From the NCBI RefSeq assembly GCF_026130165.1, contig NZ_JAIHOM010000021.1:1-53306 (forward strand): a DNA stretch of 53,306 bases, given 5' to 3'. Shown piece by piece: positions 53,046 through 53,306 of this stretch; position 1 is the stretch's first letter, and each line of letters opens with the position of its first letter. A model generated the notes under the pieces. The model saw only the letters and a list, made by a program, of their open reading frames with translations. It was not told the DNA's origin and did not search any database. A program made the position numbers and the translations under genes. Source of the stretch: Spirulina subsalsa FACHB-351 (lineage in GTDB: Bacteria; Cyanobacteriota; Cyanobacteriia; Cyanobacteriales; Spirulinaceae).

Positions 53046-53306
53046 CTGATGAGGCTTGACAAAATGAACTTAATCTGCACTGGTCAAGGCTCGGCAATGG
53101 GGACTGGAAAGCTGAAAAAAGACGATATTTTAATCTCGTGGACTGAGGGTCTTTTCGTGTATGTTAATCAAGCTTTTTGGCGTTTGGTTCACTCATTATA
53201 AAATAGCGGCAATTTTGAGAAAATCCCCTATCCCTTTGGCTGGAGTCAAGGGGTTAGAGCAGGGGGGCAGGGGGGCAGGGGGGCAGGGGAGCAGGGGAGC
53301 AGGAGA

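Larger units (their letters stand above)
52506..53306. other. 800-bp repeat-rich terminal region
   Basis: No convincing gene. It holds the six-copy 30-bp array (52595-52775), AAACCCGGTT motifs (52842-52903), a 12-bp-stem hairpin with T run (52980-53045) and G-rich octamer repeats at the right edge (53255-53306). Confidence 0.6.

Noticed and set aside
52986-53201. 71-codon plus-strand frame near the right end
   Set aside because: Overlaps a hairpin, has no ribosome binding site or family resemblance.

Overview
The window comes from a cyanobacterium, probably a filamentous or mat-forming, repeat-rich one. The evidence is psbX, petN and ycf66 (photosynthesis genes and a cyanobacterial family), very many GCGATCGC (HIP1) octamers inside and between genes, cyanobacterial protein families throughout, and abundant short tandem repeats between genes. 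I cannot name the genus from the sequence.

Layout. 0-6.4 kb: a TnpB gene cut by the left edge, ycf66, psbX, leuB, tRNA-Gly(CCC), a NurA-domain nuclease, a Gfo/Idh/MocA oxidoreductase, and an orphan N-terminal domain of a larger cyanobacterial protein family. 6.5-18.8 kb: a glycogen-debranching-type glucosidase, lysS with a fused KTSC domain and a structured leader, a Ser/Thr kinase, an M48 protease, a COG3044 ABC-class ATPase, a broken restriction-modification pair and a glycogen synthase. 18.9-27.8 kb: an Eis-like acetyltransferase, a bifunctional aldolase/dehydrogenase, PPK2, a metallophosphoesterase, a coaD operon with two coiled-coil proteins, and a cytosine deaminase. 27.8-32.7 kb is an accessory island: an AAA ATPase plus DUF4435/Toprim pair resembling the PARIS (AriA/AriB) anti-phage system, an OmpA-domain protein, and an IS605-type TnpB with its 3' right-end/guide-RNA hairpin. 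32.7-37.5 kb: an ABC exporter whose ATPase gene points toward its adaptor and permease genes. 37.8-38.5 kb: a membrane protein, petN and a tiny membrane protein. 38.7-45.3 kb: a sulfur-related island holding a family 2A encapsulin shell (SrpI-like), a cysteine desulfurase cargo with a ~360-residue repetitive disordered N-terminus, a SrpH/CysE serine acetyltransferase, a 118-residue stump of cysteine synthase, and on the opposite strand a DUF202 protein and a Crp-family regulator. 45.4-53.3 kb: an IS605-derived remnant, pepA, alaS, acs and a repeat-rich end.

How the parts work together. The encapsulin island combines serine acetylation, cysteine desulfuration inside a protein shell, and a Crp-type regulator behind a palindrome-rich divergent promoter, which suggests a sulfur-starvation or cysteine-storage module; its cysteine synthase gene is truncated. 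The ATPase/Toprim pair overlaps by ATGA and looks like an intact two-gene defence unit. The restriction-modification pair has lost the C-terminal AdoMet-binding part of the methyltransferase but keeps a full Mrr-like nuclease. At least four places carry IS200/IS605 traces, and several dispersed repeats (the 30-bp TTCGTAGTTGCGC family, ATTGATAATTGATAATT, TAGGTAATAGG and GAGCAGGG arrays) fill the intergenic spaces. Functional statements rest on motif recognition and remembered family features; no database search was run.
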